The position numbers and the translations under genes are program-made. The notes under the pieces were generated by a model. It had not been told where the DNA came from and made no database searches. It saw only the letters and a program-made list of their open reading frames with translations. Below, one piece after another: positions 8,046 to 16,178 of a stretch of DNA of 64,000 nt (positions are counted from its first letter, which is position 1; each line of letters opens with the position of its first letter). This stretch comes from an uncultured Collinsella sp. (lineage in GTDB: Bacteria > Actinomycetota > Coriobacteriia > Coriobacteriales > Coriobacteriaceae): NCBI GenBank assembly GCA_902496335.1, contig CABVAO010000003.1, forward strand, positions 1 through 64,000, read 5' to 3'.

Positions 8046-8528
8046 TTAGCGCAGCAGCTCGGTGAGGTTGCGCTTAAAGCGGGCCCGGTCTTCGCTGGTA
8101 AATGCCGCCGGACCGCGAGTGCGACCGCCGGCGCGGCGCACCTTCTTTTCCTCGTGGCGAATAAACAGTTGCATGTCGATGGTCGCCTTATCGTAGACGC
8201 GCCCGCGCACGCCGATGGCGGCGGCATCGCGCCCGAGCACCATGCTCGCCAAGCCAATGTCCTGCGTCACGACTACGTCGCCCGCCTGCAGGCGTTCGAC
8301 AATGGCAAAGTCGGCGCTGTCGGCGCCCACGCTCACATCGAGCGTCGTGACCCAAAATCCGCGTCGCGCATGCTCGACGTCGCGCGGATCGTTGCGGCGA
8401 ATGTGGCGTTCCAGGTTCTGTGTGCTGTTGCCGGCGATAACGACGGCAACGCCCGCCCGCCGCGCGCAGTCAATCGACTCGCGCGTGACCGGGCAGGCGT
8501 CTGCATCAATAAAGAGCGTTCGCGGCAT
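8046..8528 (-). CDS. UPF0178 (YaiI/YqxD) family protein
   Basis: 160 residues, full family length (DUF188). It begins FIDADACPV, has the conserved GNSTQN segment, VSVGADSADFAIV and VVTQDIGLA, and a QLFIRHEEKKVRRAGGRTRGP tail. The acidic DADACP and GADSAD motifs resemble PIN/NYN-type nuclease active sites, but the activity of the family is not established. Its ATG directly abuts the stop codon of the HdeD-like gene (8529-8531), so the two are probably translated from one message. Confidence 0.93.
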   Translation of the reverse strand: MPRTLFIDADACPVTRESIDCARRAGVAVVIAGNSTQNLERHIRRNDPRDVEHARRGFWVTTLDVSVGADSADFAIVERLQAGDVVVTQDIGLASMVLGRDAAAIGVRGRVYDKATIDMQLFIRHEEKKVRRAGGRTRGPAAFTSEDRARFKRNLTELLR

Positions 8529-9131
8529 CTAGTGCACCAGTTTGCCAAATTGAATAGCGCGAACAATCAGCGTTACGCCAAACACCAGCAGTGCGGCGCC
8601 GCTAAAGATGACGAGCATCTTGGCCGACCACAGCGGATAGATAAACACGAACATGCCGGCGATGATGGAGAGCGCGCCGCTCAGGATGGCGAGGGCACGG
8701 TTGGACGAAAGCTCGGACTCCAGAATGGACATGACACCTTCGACGATCCAGCCAAAGCCGGCCACGATAACCACCATCGTGGTGAGCGTCGCGGTCGAGA
8801 AGGCCTGGTTGCGCAGGATTATGACGCCGCCCAAGATAATGAGTAGGTTGGAGATGATGCTCGTCACGCGCCAGCCGGTGGGCAGCAGTGGCTCGAAAAC
8901 AGCGGTAAACAGCCTGATCGCGGCCGTGATCACAAAGTAGAAGCCCAAGACGGTCGTTAGGAAGACGAGGGACTTGGCAGGCGCAAACAGCAGTGCGATG
9001 CCGGCGACGAGCGCCAAGACGCCCGTGATGGCGTAAATCCAGCGCACGGCCTTGACGGCCTTGCCTGCCATGCTTTTCTCGTCAAATCCAAACTGGCTCG
9101 ATTTTTGGTCATCATTCTTAAAGATGCCCAT
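8529..9131 (-). CDS. HdeD-like (DUF308) membrane protein
   Basis: 200 residues with about six predicted membrane helices in repeated two-helix units (IYAITGVLALVAGIALLF, FYFVITAAIRLF, LLIILGGVIILR, MVVIVAGFGWIVEGVMSIL, ILSGALSIIAGMFVFIYP, SGAALLVFGVTLIVRAIQF). This matches the HdeD/DUF308 family, linked to acid resistance in enterobacteria; the role here is unknown. ATG at 9131 is chosen because GGAGA lies 6 nt upstream; the open frame further upstream has no such site. First gene of a two-gene unit with the UPF0178 gene. Confidence 0.85.
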   Translation of the reverse strand: MGIFKNDDQKSSQFGFDEKSMAGKAVKAVRWIYAITGVLALVAGIALLFAPAKSLVFLTTVLGFYFVITAAIRLFTAVFEPLLPTGWRVTSIISNLLIILGGVIILRNQAFSTATLTTMVVIVAGFGWIVEGVMSILESELSSNRALAILSGALSIIAGMFVFIYPLWSAKMLVIFSGAALLVFGVTLIVRAIQFGKLVH

Positions 9132-9395
9132 AATGTCTCCTTTCCGTGCGGTGCACGTCGCGTTCATTGCTCTCCGTGCGGCGTACGCCAAAAGTGCTGC
9201 AACAAGTATCGCCCAAGGGCGTCGATGCATGGGGCGGGAAGGACGAATTGCCGCCCCACATTCCCGAATTGTTACTTTTGTTCCCGCTCCAGTGAGGATT
9301 AATCAACAATTGTAGAACATTACGCCGCTGTATGTAATTGCCTAGGTTTTAGGTTAGATTCTCCTAAGAACAATTGCCCGAAATTGGGGGTCCCT

Positions 9396-10067
9396 ATGAA
9401 CGAAACAGTTCCCGCGGCGCCGTCGAGCGCGGAGTCGATGGCAAAGCAGGGTTGCGAAAAGCTCGGCTTGGAAGCGTTTGATGCGCTGGTCCGTCGTGCC
9501 CGTACGTGCCGCCGTTTTGACGAGTCCATGCGCGTGCCGCGCGAGTTTTTGCTCGAGCTGGCGGAACTGGCGCACCTGGCTCCCTGCGGCGCCAATGCTC
9601 AGCGTCTGCGTTTTCATGTGGTAAGCGGTGCAGAGGACTGCGCTCGCGTGTTTGACGAGCTTGCATGGGCCGGCGCGCTTAAGGACTGGCCGGGTCCTGC
9701 CGAGGGTGAGCGCCCGACCGGCTACATCGCGATTCTTGCCGAGCGCGCCGTTCCGGGCAAGCCCGCCGCTCCCATTACCGAGGTCGACACGGGCATTGCC
9801 GCGCAGACGATGATGCTCGCCGCCCGCAGCGCCACGCCCGAGGTGGCAGCCTGCATGTTCAAGGCCTTTACGCCCCACGCGATCGATGCCATGGGGCTCG
9901 ATAACGACAAGTATGAGCTCAAGCTGATCATGGCGCTTGGCGTTCCGGCCGAGACGCAGGTGATCGATGCGATCGATTCCAACCCCGACGGCTCCATCAA
10001 TTATTGGCGCGACGAGGCGCGGGTGCACCACGTACCCAAGCGTCCGCTTGCCGACGTGCTGCTGTAG
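9396..10067 (+). CDS. Nitroreductase-family FMN oxidoreductase
   Basis: 223 residues with the N-terminal RARTCRRFDESMRVPREFLLELAELAHLAPCGANAQRLRFHVV motif of the nitroreductase family (RSxRxF...PS.N.QPW type, here with APCGANAQ), which binds the FMN phosphate. The middle segment TGYIAILAER, the TGIAAQTMMLAA helix and the KLIMALGVPAETQVID C-terminal part fit the fold. Substrate unknown; these enzymes reduce nitro compounds, quinones or enones with NAD(P)H. ATG at 9396 with GGGGG just upstream is preferred over the ATG at 9384. Followed by a palindromic repeat at 10100. Confidence 0.88.
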   Translation: MNETVPAAPSSAESMAKQGCEKLGLEAFDALVRRARTCRRFDESMRVPREFLLELAELAHLAPCGANAQRLRFHVVSGAEDCARVFDELAWAGALKDWPGPAEGERPTGYIAILAERAVPGKPAAPITEVDTGIAAQTMMLAARSATPEVAACMFKAFTPHAIDAMGLDNDKYELKLIMALGVPAETQVIDAIDSNPDGSINYWRDEARVHHVPKRPLADVLL

Positions 10068-10099
10068 TTGAGCGTCACCGCGTTGTGATCCGGCGGTAA

Positions 10100-10134
10100 A
10101 CCACCACAAAGGTGCCTGTCCCCTTTGTGGTGGT
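10100..10134. repeat. Dispersed palindrome family 1, copy 1 (forward)
   Basis: Arms ACCACCACAAAGG and CCTTTGTGGTGGT around TGCCTGTCC. Lies between the nitroreductase and phosphatase genes. Seven copies of this family occur in the window, all just after stop codons. Confidence 0.85.
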
Positions 10135-10149
10135 ACGAGGGGAGGGTGT

Positions 10150-10692
10150 GTGGCAGATTTGTATTTGGTGCGGCATGGGCAGACTGAGCTCAATGTGCAG
10201 AACATTTTGCAGGGCGGGCACGATTCGCCGCTTACGGCGCGCGGGCGCGAGCAGGCGCTGATGGCGCGTGCGGCGTTTGCGGCGCGCGGCGTGGCCTTTG
10301 ACCGTGTGTATTCCTCCCCGTTGGGCCGGGCGCGGCGTACGGCTGAGCTAATTGCTGGTGAGGGCCGCTCGATAGAGCTGGTCGATGACCTGCGCGAGTG
10401 GCATTTGGGCTCGCTGGAGGGTACATCAAATCGCGAGATGCCGCCGCAGCCCTGGGGTGATTATCCGGTGGCCTTTGGTGGCGAGTCTGAAGGCGAGCTC
10501 CAGTCGCGCATGGTCGCGGCGCTGTCCCACATCATGGCCAGGCCGCAGCACGACTGTGTGCTGGCAGTCTCCCACGGCTCTTCCTGCCAGGAGTTTCTTG
10601 AGTATGTGACTGGCAGGGGAGAGCTACCCGACAACGGTGCCGTGCTTCATTTTGGCTATTGCGACGGTGCGTTTTCGCTCCTTGATTGGTAA
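10150..10692 (+). CDS. Histidine phosphatase (phosphoglycerate mutase-like), copy 1
   Basis: 180 residues starting at GTG 10150 behind GGAGGG. Catalytic LVRHGQTELN motif at residues 5-15, VYSSPLGRARRTAE, the acid residue in DLREWHLGSLEG and the second catalytic His in VLAVSHGSSCQEF. It fits the 2H-phosphatase (PGAM/alpha-ribazole phosphatase/GpmB) superfamily; the substrate cannot be told. It is followed after 17 nt by a paralogue of similar length, so the two probably form an operon derived from tandem duplication. Confidence 0.88.
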   Translation: MADLYLVRHGQTELNVQNILQGGHDSPLTARGREQALMARAAFAARGVAFDRVYSSPLGRARRTAELIAGEGRSIELVDDLREWHLGSLEGTSNREMPPQPWGDYPVAFGGESEGELQSRMVAALSHIMARPQHDCVLAVSHGSSCQEFLEYVTGRGELPDNGAVLHFGYCDGAFSLLDW

Positions 10693-10709
10693 CGAACGAA
10701 AGGACCCCT

Positions 10710-11345
10710 ATGAATAAAGACCTGTATCTGGTTCGTCATGGGCAGACAATATTCAACCTTAAGCGCATTATTCAGGGTTGGAGTGACTCGCCGCTCACGC
10801 AGCTGGGATGCGACCAGGCGGCGCGTGCCGGCATGTTCTTGCGTGCGCGCGGCATTGAATCCGATCATGCCTACACCTCCACACTTCATCGCACCGAGCA
10901 GACTATCGCCAACCTGTGGCCGGGCTTGGCGTACGAGCGCCTGGACGGTCTGCGTGAGTGGTTCTTTGGCGACTTTGAGGCCGAGCGCGTGATGCTTATG
11001 CCCGAGCGCCCGTGGCGAGATTTCTATCGTCAGTTTGGCGGCGAGGGCCAGATGCAGGTGCGCGAGCGCATGGCGGCGACGATAACCGATCTTATGCGAC
11101 GTCCGGACCACGAGTGCGTGCTCGCGGTGAGCCACGGTTCGGCTATCAAGGAGTTTTTGGACCACGTGCGGGGCGCGGCGGCCGACGAGCGCGAACGCGT
11201 GCCGGGCAACTGCTCAGTGCTGCATTTTGCGTTTGACGATGCGGCCGATACGTTTGAACTGGTCGAAGTCTTTACGCAGGAAGACTACGCGCGCGAGCTG
11301 GGGCTTGAACCGCTCGTGGCTACTGCGGGTCCGCAGCGCGGATAA
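10710..11345 (+). CDS. Histidine phosphatase (phosphoglycerate mutase-like), copy 2
   Basis: 211 residues, paralogue of the preceding gene: LVRHGQTIFNLKRIIQGWSDSPLT, YTSTLHRTEQT, LREWFFGDFE and LAVSHGSAIKEFL align with copy 1. It has a longer C-terminus (FTQEDYARELGLEPLV). ATG at 10710 is preceded by AAAGGA. Same operon as copy 1; ends at the hairpin at 11393. A phosphatase acting on small phosphorylated metabolites is likely; substrate unknown. Confidence 0.88.
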   Translation: MNKDLYLVRHGQTIFNLKRIIQGWSDSPLTQLGCDQAARAGMFLRARGIESDHAYTSTLHRTEQTIANLWPGLAYERLDGLREWFFGDFEAERVMLMPERPWRDFYRQFGGEGQMQVRERMAATITDLMRRPDHECVLAVSHGSAIKEFLDHVRGAAADERERVPGNCSVLHFAFDDAADTFELVEVFTQEDYARELGLEPLVATAGPQRG

Positions 11346-11392
11346 CGCGAGCGCGGCGGCACGGGTCGTCGGCATAACTTCTCGACGCAAAA

Positions 11393-11429
11393 GGGGCGGA
11401 GATGCATGTACCTGCTGCATCTCCGCCCC
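11393..11429. terminator. Terminator hairpin between converging genes
   Basis: GGGGCGGAGATGCA (11393-11406) pairs perfectly with TGCATCTCCGCCCC (11416-11429). It separates the phosphatase operon from the minus-strand DUF1015-like gene and could serve both. Confidence 0.75.
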
Positions 11430-11474
11430 CTGTTTGTTGGGCTGCCGATTTTTGTGCTGGACGGTCTGGTCTTG

Positions 11475-12155
11475 CTAGAACCGCGCGACCTGGTGCGTGA
11501 GCAGACCCGTCGGAACCTGCGCCGCGCCGCCGCTGACCTGCGCGGCGGGGAAGAGCGCAGCTACGGCAAAGTTGAACGGCTCTTTGCCCGTGTAGGTGCC
11601 GGCGGCACGTGCATCGTCGGCCAGGAGCTGTGATGCCTCGACTAGTGCGACAGCGTAGGCAGGGTCGTCGGCCAGTGCCGGCTCCGGCGCCTGGTCGAGC
11701 ATGGCGCGGATGGCCCCGACGGCGTCCTCGCGCTTGACCTCCCACACGCGGTGCGTAATGCCGGCGGGGTCGGTGACGGCATAGAGTGAAGCGCCCTCTT
11801 TTGCGGCGCCGAGGATGATATCCATGACGGGAGAGGCTTCGTAGACAAGCGTTACGGGACGGGGCTGTACCTTGAGGTCGGCGATTGCGCGCGCAGCGGC
11901 GGTCGTATCGGCGGCAACCGCGTCGCCGCCCGCCAGCGCACCAACCGGGCAGATCGCCACGACACCCGTCACACGTCCCGGCTCGCCCGAGCATTCGTAC
12001 ACGTAATACGCCGCACCCGGGTCCTTGAGCATCAGACCATCGGCAATGGCTCCGCGCAGAGCATCGTTGCCGCTCAGGATGCTGCCCATTGCAGGCAGCG
12101 CCTCGAGCACGCGGTCCTGAGCCGGGCGGATGCAGGGAAACGGAAGTGCTTTCAT
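11475..12155 (-). CDS. DUF1015-like protein (short form)
   Basis: 226 residues. It begins ALPFPCIRPAQDRVLEALPAM, the start pattern of DUF1015 proteins (a PF.ai.P motif), and carries KDPGAAYYVYECSGEPGRVTGVVAICPV and GAKEGASLYAVTDPAGITHRVWEV, also as in that family. DUF1015 proteins are usually about 400 residues; this one lacks the C-terminal half and may be a reduced member. Function unknown. It lies 39 nt before the M20 peptidase on the same strand orientation, downstream of it, so co-transcription is possible. Confidence 0.6.
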   Translation of the reverse strand: MKALPFPCIRPAQDRVLEALPAMGSILSGNDALRGAIADGLMLKDPGAAYYVYECSGEPGRVTGVVAICPVGALAGGDAVAADTTAAARAIADLKVQPRPVTLVYEASPVMDIILGAAKEGASLYAVTDPAGITHRVWEVKREDAVGAIRAMLDQAPEPALADDPAYAVALVEASQLLADDARAAGTYTGKEPFNFAVAALFPAAQVSGGAAQVPTGLLTHQVARF

Positions 12156-12194
12156 GGGCGGTCCTAACGCACGAGTCGGTTTGTTCGCGGCTTA

Positions 12195-13415
12195 TTATGC
12201 CCCAACTTGGCCGCTCGCGTCCCAGAGCACGTTATCGGCGAGCGCGATTAGCACCTGCTGACAACGAACGATATCGGCGTGGGGCACATATTCGTTGGGC
12301 TTGTGCGCGAGCGCGAGCGACCCGGGACCGTAGCTCATGCAATTGCGGTTACCTGTCTTGCCGGCAATGACGGCGGTGTCGGTGTAGCCGGTAAAGAAGC
12401 CGACGGTCGTGTCCACGTCCGTCACGTCATCGGCGGCACGCATGAGCGCTGCTAGAAGGGGAGAATTCGGGTCGCGCTCGATGGCGGGGCGGTCGCCCGT
12501 CACGGTGTAGCTGCCATGGCAACCGGGAACGGCGGCTTCGGCGACGGCGATGGCCTGCTCTACCATGCGCGTCGCGGCGGCCGTATCGGTCGGCGGGGTC
12601 AGACGCATGTCGACCCAGACTTTGGCGCGGTCGGGCACGACATAGGGGCGATATCCGCCCTCGATTTGGCCAAACGTGATGGTCGAAGGCCCCAGCTCAT
12701 CGTGCGCGGGCAGCGCCATAAACGCGCGACGGAGCGAACACACGACCTCGGCTATGGCGGCGACGGCATCCGCGCCCTTCCAGGGCTGGCTCGCATGCGC
12801 CGTCACGCCAGTCATTTCAATTTCGAACCACGTACGCCCCTTGTGCGCCACCTGGATCTGTCCGTCGGTGGGCTCGGTGTCCAGCACCCATTCACGCGAG
12901 CCGACCCAGCCGGCATCGATAGCTGCCTCTGAACCACGCATAAAGTCTTCCTCGTCGACCGAGCAGATGAGTGAAAAGCCGCGGTGGGGCAGCTCGCCTT
13001 CTGCCGCCACGCGCTCGAGTGTATGGACCAGTGCGGCAATGGCGCAGGCCAGGCCACCCTTCATATCGCAGGCACCACGGCCGTAGAGTTTATCGTTGCG
13101 CACGATCGCTCCGAGCGGCGGAATGTCCGCGTCCCAGCCATCGCCCAAGGTGACGGTATCCAAATGGCAGATGTAGACGAGCCGTGGCTCGTTGCTTTGG
13201 CCCGGCACGGTGACCATTAGATTGCGGCGTCCGGGGAGTACTTCGTGCTCTGCAATCTGCACGGCATCGAGTACCGGATAGCTCAGCTGCGCCAACCGTT
13301 CCTCAACCAACGCTTTGATATAGCGCTCAATCTCGTCCTCATACGCACCCGGGTCTGAACTGTCGATCCGCACGAGCCCTTGCGTAAGCCGCCAAGCAAA
13401 ATCTGTATCAACCAT
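12195..13415 (-). CDS. M20-family metallopeptidase (ArgE/DapE-like)
   Basis: 406 residues. The metal ligands of the M20 family are visible: YICHLDTV (His and catalytic Asp), GRGACDMKGG (bridging Asp), CSVDEEDFM (catalytic Glu-Glu), LDTEPTD (Asp/Glu) and a C-terminal His in YVPHADIV. The dimerisation 'lid' domain is in the middle (KGRTWFEIEMTGVTAHASQPWKGADAV). A cytosolic amidohydrolase acting on acylated amino acids or dipeptides (acetylornithine deacetylase or succinyl-diaminopimelate desuccinylase type); substrate not decidable here. ATG at 13415 with GAGGTG upstream was chosen over an upstream frame extension that passes through the serA terminator region. Confidence 0.9.
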   Translation of the reverse strand: MVDTDFAWRLTQGLVRIDSSDPGAYEDEIERYIKALVEERLAQLSYPVLDAVQIAEHEVLPGRRNLMVTVPGQSNEPRLVYICHLDTVTLGDGWDADIPPLGAIVRNDKLYGRGACDMKGGLACAIAALVHTLERVAAEGELPHRGFSLICSVDEEDFMRGSEAAIDAGWVGSREWVLDTEPTDGQIQVAHKGRTWFEIEMTGVTAHASQPWKGADAVAAIAEVVCSLRRAFMALPAHDELGPSTITFGQIEGGYRPYVVPDRAKVWVDMRLTPPTDTAAATRMVEQAIAVAEAAVPGCHGSYTVTGDRPAIERDPNSPLLAALMRAADDVTDVDTTVGFFTGYTDTAVIAGKTGNRNCMSYGPGSLALAHKPNEYVPHADIVRCQQVLIALADNVLWDASGQVGA

Positions 13416-13493
13416 AGGCACCTCACAGATAGTTAGGTCAACATACAGATTGTATGCCAAGAAGCGGCTCAGTGCATTTAATGGAGCGCTCAC

Positions 13494-13529
13494 AAAAATG
13501 GGGGCGCCTCTCGTGCGAAAGGCGCCCCC
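13494..13529 (-). terminator. Rho-independent terminator of serCA
   Basis: GGGGGCGCCT (13500-13509) pairs with AGGCGCCCCC (13520-13529); on the minus strand the stem is followed by TTTTT. Placed just after the serA stop. Confidence 0.85.
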
Positions 13530-13592
13530 GCGGGCATTCAATGTCAGCGACGGGCAGGCCACATGGGGAACTGCCCGTCAGGTCAGTCGGCG

Positions 13593-14756
13593 CTACTTGA
13601 TCACGCGCACGCGATACATCGACGGAATCTGCTTGAGCGCCTCGATGGTGCTGCTGTCTAGGTGTTCGTCGGTGTCGAACATGGTGTAGGCGTTCTCGCC
13701 GGCGGACTCGTTGGTCATACGCTGCACGTTGGCGTTGTCCTTGGCCAGGATGGCCGTGATCTGGCCGATCATGTTGGGCACGTTGGCATGCAGGCAGGCA
13801 ATGCGGCTTGCAGCGCGCGCCTTGCCCATGCTGCAGGCGGGGTAGTTGACGCTGTGTGCGATGTTGCCGTTCTCCAGGTAATCCTTGAGCTCGCTGATGG
13901 CCATGTCGGCGCAGTTGGCCTCGGCCTCGCCGGTGCCGGCGCCCGAGTGCGTGGTGATAAACGTATTGGGCATCTTGACCGTCTTGGGCGTGGCGAAGTC
14001 GCAGCTAAACCAGCTGAGCTTGCCCTCGCGCAGGGCGGCGTCGACGGCGTCCTCGTCAATGATGGTTTCGCGCGCGTAGTTGATGAGCACGGCGTCCGGT
14101 GCCAGCAGGTTAATCTGTTCGGTGCTGATCATGCCGATGGTGTCGGCCTTGCTGGGCACGTGCACGGTGAGGTAGTCGCAGCCGCGGCAGAGATCCTCGA
14201 GCGTGCCCACGCGCTGCACCTCGCGGCTCAGCACCCACGCGTGCTCGACGGAAATGAACGGGTCGTAGCCGTAAACGTCCATGCCCAGATCGACGCAGGC
14301 GTTGGCGACCTTGGAGCCCACGTTGCCCAGGCCGATGACACCGATGCGCTTGCCCTTGAGCTCGCGGCCCACAAAGGCCTTCTTGGCCTTTTCGGCATCG
14401 ACCTGAATCTCGGGGTCGTCGGCGTTGTCACGCACCCAGTTCATTGATTGCACCACGCCGCGGCTCGAGAGCACCAGCATGCCTAGGACGAGCTCCTTAA
14501 CGGCGTTGCTGTTGGCGCCGGGGGAGTTAAAGACGACGACGCCCTTCTTGGCGTACTCCTCGACGGGGATGTTGTTGACGCCGGCGCCGCAGCGGGCGAT
14601 GGCGCGGATGCCCTCGGGCAGCTCGTGGCCGTGCAGGTCGGTCGAGCGCATCAGAATGGCGTCGGCCTCTTCGGCGGTGCTCACAAACTCGTAGCCCTCA
14701 CCAAACTCGACCTTGCCGTCCTTGGTAATGTCATCGATGGTTTTAATCTTGCGCAT
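13593..14756 (-). CDS. serA: D-3-phosphoglycerate dehydrogenase
   Basis: 387 residues. First step of serine synthesis: oxidises 3-phosphoglycerate with NAD+. Rossmann motif GVIGLGNVGSKVAN near 135-148; catalytic Arg in LINYARETIIDEDA, Glu in the downstream helix and His in THSGAGTGEAE. A C-terminal ACT domain (NVPNMIGQITAILAKDNANVQRMTNESAG) is present, giving the short single-ACT form that lacks the extra intervening domain of the long actinobacterial enzyme. It lies 71 nt after serC, so serC-serA form an operon with the terminator at 13494-13529. The ACT domain predicts feedback by serine, though the ligand is not certain. Confidence 0.95.
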   Translation of the reverse strand: MRKIKTIDDITKDGKVEFGEGYEFVSTAEEADAILMRSTDLHGHELPEGIRAIARCGAGVNNIPVEEYAKKGVVVFNSPGANSNAVKELVLGMLVLSSRGVVQSMNWVRDNADDPEIQVDAEKAKKAFVGRELKGKRIGVIGLGNVGSKVANACVDLGMDVYGYDPFISVEHAWVLSREVQRVGTLEDLCRGCDYLTVHVPSKADTIGMISTEQINLLAPDAVLINYARETIIDEDAVDAALREGKLSWFSCDFATPKTVKMPNTFITTHSGAGTGEAEANCADMAISELKDYLENGNIAHSVNYPACSMGKARAASRIACLHANVPNMIGQITAILAKDNANVQRMTNESAGENAYTMFDTDEHLDSSTIEALKQIPSMYRVRVIK

Positions 14757-14827
14757 GGAAAACTCCTTAGCAGGTTTTGATCTATACAGGGTGGTCTGAG
14801 ATGGCTGATCGGCCCGCGCGTTGCGGG

Positions 14828-15952
14828 CTAGTTAGATCGCGGGCTCAAACTAAGCTGCGCTTCGAAGTCCTTCATGTACGAGGCCAGTGCCTGCACATCT
14901 TCCATGGTTACGGCGTTGTAGACGCTAGCGCGCATGCCGCCCACCAGGCGATGGCCCTTGACGTTTTGAATCTGGTGCTCTGCCGCGCTTGCGACAAAGG
15001 CCGCGTCGAGTTCGGCGTCGCCGGTGCGGAAGGTGACGTTGGCGATGGAGCGGCTGTCGGCCTGTGTGGTGCCATGGAACAGCACGCTGTGCTCGAGCAG
15101 GTCGTAGAGCAGGTTGGCCTTGGCCCAGTTGCGCTCGGCCATGGCGGCAAGTCCGCCGGTCTGCTCAGCCCAACGGAACACCTTGCCGCACACGTAGATG
15201 CCAAAGGTGTTGGGCGTGTTGAGCATGGAACCCTTGGCGGCCTGGGTCTTAAGGTCCAGGTACTGCGGCGTCTGCGCAAAGGCGGGGCCATCTGCGATGA
15301 GGTCGTCGCGCACGATGGCCACGGTCACGCCCGCGGCGCCGGCGTTTTTCTGCGCTCCGGCGTAAATGAGCCCGTAGCGCTCAACGTCGAGCGGCTGCGA
15401 CAGGAAGCAGCTCGAGACATCGGCGACCAGCGGCACATCGCCACAACTGGGCAGCTCGTGGTACATGGTGCCAAAGATGGTGTTGTTCTGGCAGATGTAG
15501 ACGTAGTCGAGCCCGTCGCCTGCGGCCTCGGCGGCAATGCGCGCATTGATGTCGGCCATGTCGGGGATGCGGTCGAAGTCGGTGTCCTCGGAGCTCGCGA
15601 GCAGCACGGCCTCACCGTACTTGGCGGCTTCTTTGTATGCCTTGTTGGCAAAGTTGCCGGTCACGATGTAGCCGGCGCGGCCGCGGTGCATGAGGTTCAT
15701 GGGGATGCCCGCAAACTGCAGCGTGGCACCGCCCTGTAAAAACAGGACACGGTAGTTGTCCGGGATGCTCAGCAGACGGCGCAGGGTTGCCTCGGCGTCG
15801 TCGATAATCTGCTGGTACATGCTAGATCGATGGCTCATCTCGAGCACGGACATGCCGCAACCGCGGTAGTCCATCATCTCGTCGGCGATCTCGGCGAGCA
15901 CGCTTGTAGGCAGCGCGGCCGGGCCAGCTGAGAAGTTGTGCACACGTGCCAT
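14828..15952 (-). CDS. serC: Phosphoserine aminotransferase
   Basis: 374 residues, normal length. PLP enzyme that converts 3-phosphohydroxypyruvate and glutamate to phosphoserine. Signatures: start HNFSAGPAALP, LFLQGGATLQFAGIPMN, the VADVSSCFLSQPLD segment before the PLP lysine in YAGAQKNAGAAGVTV, and NTPNTFGIYV. First gene of serC-serA. No dedicated phosphoserine phosphatase gene adjoins; the two histidine phosphatases at 10.1-11.3 kb are a possible but unproven source of that activity. Confidence 0.95.
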   Translation of the reverse strand: MARVHNFSAGPAALPTSVLAEIADEMMDYRGCGMSVLEMSHRSSMYQQIIDDAEATLRRLLSIPDNYRVLFLQGGATLQFAGIPMNLMHRGRAGYIVTGNFANKAYKEAAKYGEAVLLASSEDTDFDRIPDMADINARIAAEAAGDGLDYVYICQNNTIFGTMYHELPSCGDVPLVADVSSCFLSQPLDVERYGLIYAGAQKNAGAAGVTVAIVRDDLIADGPAFAQTPQYLDLKTQAAKGSMLNTPNTFGIYVCGKVFRWAEQTGGLAAMAERNWAKANLLYDLLEHSVLFHGTTQADSRSIANVTFRTGDAELDAAFVASAAEHQIQNVKGHRLVGGMRASVYNAVTMEDVQALASYMKDFEAQLSLSPRSN

Positions 15953-16086
15953 CTTCTAGTCTCCCTCGTAGTCGTTTGAACGTTCGGGATACTTTAGCAC
16001 AGTGGAGCGCTAGGCGCGACCGCATCACAGCAAAACCCGAGTGCGCCGCTATGATTTACAGGATGGTTACATGGGGGAGGGGTGCT

Positions 16087-16161
16087 TTACTCCTCAGGCA
16101 AATCCAAATCTGCGAGCGAAGGCATGAGGCTTTCTAGGCGCTTGATCTCTTCGTCGCAAAT
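16087..16161 (-). CDS. Possible 24-residue ORF with AUU start behind a strong ribosome-binding site
   Basis: AGGAGG (16173-16168 on the minus strand) lies 6 nt before ATT, which opens a frame ICDEEIKRLESLMPSLADLDLPEE ending in TAA. The peptide is acidic and helix-forming, with no recognised family. It follows the antiporter stop by 18 nt. Either a very small gene with a rare start codon or the relic of a longer gene. No standard ATG/GTG is available in this frame. Confidence 0.25.
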   Translation of the reverse strand: MCDEEIKRLESLMPSLADLDLPEE

Positions 16162-16178
16162 TAGCTACCTCCTGCCCG

